DNA of 6,653 nucleotides, taken from contig JAITTK010000032.1 in NCBI GenBank assembly GCA_031287135.1, positions 1-6,653 of the forward strand, given 5' to 3'. Source of the DNA: Candidatus Methanoplasma reticulitermitis. Lineage in GTDB: Archaea > Thermoplasmatota > Thermoplasmata > Methanomassiliicoccales > Methanomethylophilaceae. Below are positions 6,647 through 6,653 of this stretch, piece by piece; within the stretch, counting starts at the first letter, position 1, and each line of letters begins with the position of its first letter. A model generated the notes under the pieces. That model saw only the letters and a list, made by a program, of their open reading frames with translations. It was not told the DNA's origin and did not search any database. Position numbers and translations under genes: made by a program.

Positions 6647-6653
6647 GACCCTG
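6634..6653. repeat. Perfect inverted repeat enclosing the start codon of the 938-codon gene
   Basis: CAGGGTC and GACCCTG are exact reverse complements of seven bases separated by six. On the - strand mRNA they would form a stem whose loop is AUGAAA, so the assigned start codon is the first three loop bases. A second, shorter dyad (GACCT-C-AGGTC, 6624-6634) abuts it. The outer arm ends exactly at the window edge, so the stem may be longer. It may be a translational control hairpin, an operator, or chance. Confidence 0.45.

Noticed and set aside
1..6653. CRISPR arrays, tRNA or rRNA genes, transposases and attachment sites
   Set aside because: Coding sequence fills almost the entire window; no direct-repeat array, cloverleaf, integrase or terminal inverted repeats were seen.

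Overview
The window carries five protein genes in two convergent transcription units and no gene-free stretch longer than about 35 bases. The left 165 bases (+ strand) are the C-terminal end of an RsuA/RluB/RluF-type rRNA pseudouridine synthase. Everything from 198 to 6646 is a compact four-gene block on the - strand, read right to left: a 938-residue double zinc-ribbon protein with a beta-sandwich-rich C-terminal half, a 420-residue zinc-ribbon GTPase, a 262-residue GrpE-like protein and a 527-residue Hsp70 (DnaK-type) ATPase that lacks the usual C-terminal lid. A short hairpin at 177-191 separates the two units.

Organism: arginine is encoded mainly by AGG/AGA (7 of 10 Arg codons in the pseudouridine synthase fragment) and isoleucine often by ATA (4 of 4 in that fragment). 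The same AGG/ATA preference appears at the start of the 938-codon gene. GC content is moderate, around 50-55% by eye. The - strand genes use Shine-Dalgarno-type sites and TGA stops. The Hsp70 lacks the nucleotide-binding-domain insert found in proteobacterial DnaK, so it is of the Gram-positive/archaeal type. Together this suggests a euryarchaeon such as a gut-associated Methanomassiliicoccales, with an AGG/ATA-rich bacterium as the alternative. This is inference; no taxonomic marker gene is in the window.

Layout: the four - strand genes are very tightly packed, with a 4-nt gap between genes 1 and 2 and ATGA overlaps between genes 2/3 and 3/4. They are therefore probably one mRNA with translational coupling. 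The promoter lies beyond the right edge.

How the genes may work together: two members form a recognisable chaperone pair, an Hsp70 motor and a dedicated GrpE-like nucleotide-exchange factor. No J-domain protein is present. The other two share cysteine-pair zinc-binding modules: one is a complete GTPase switch and the other a large scaffold-like protein. A reasonable hypothesis is a specialised, non-housekeeping chaperone machine in which a GTPase and a zinc-ribbon/beta-sandwich scaffold take the place of the usual J-protein in choosing or delivering clients. I do not recognise this four-gene combination as a characterised system, and it is the most interesting thing here.
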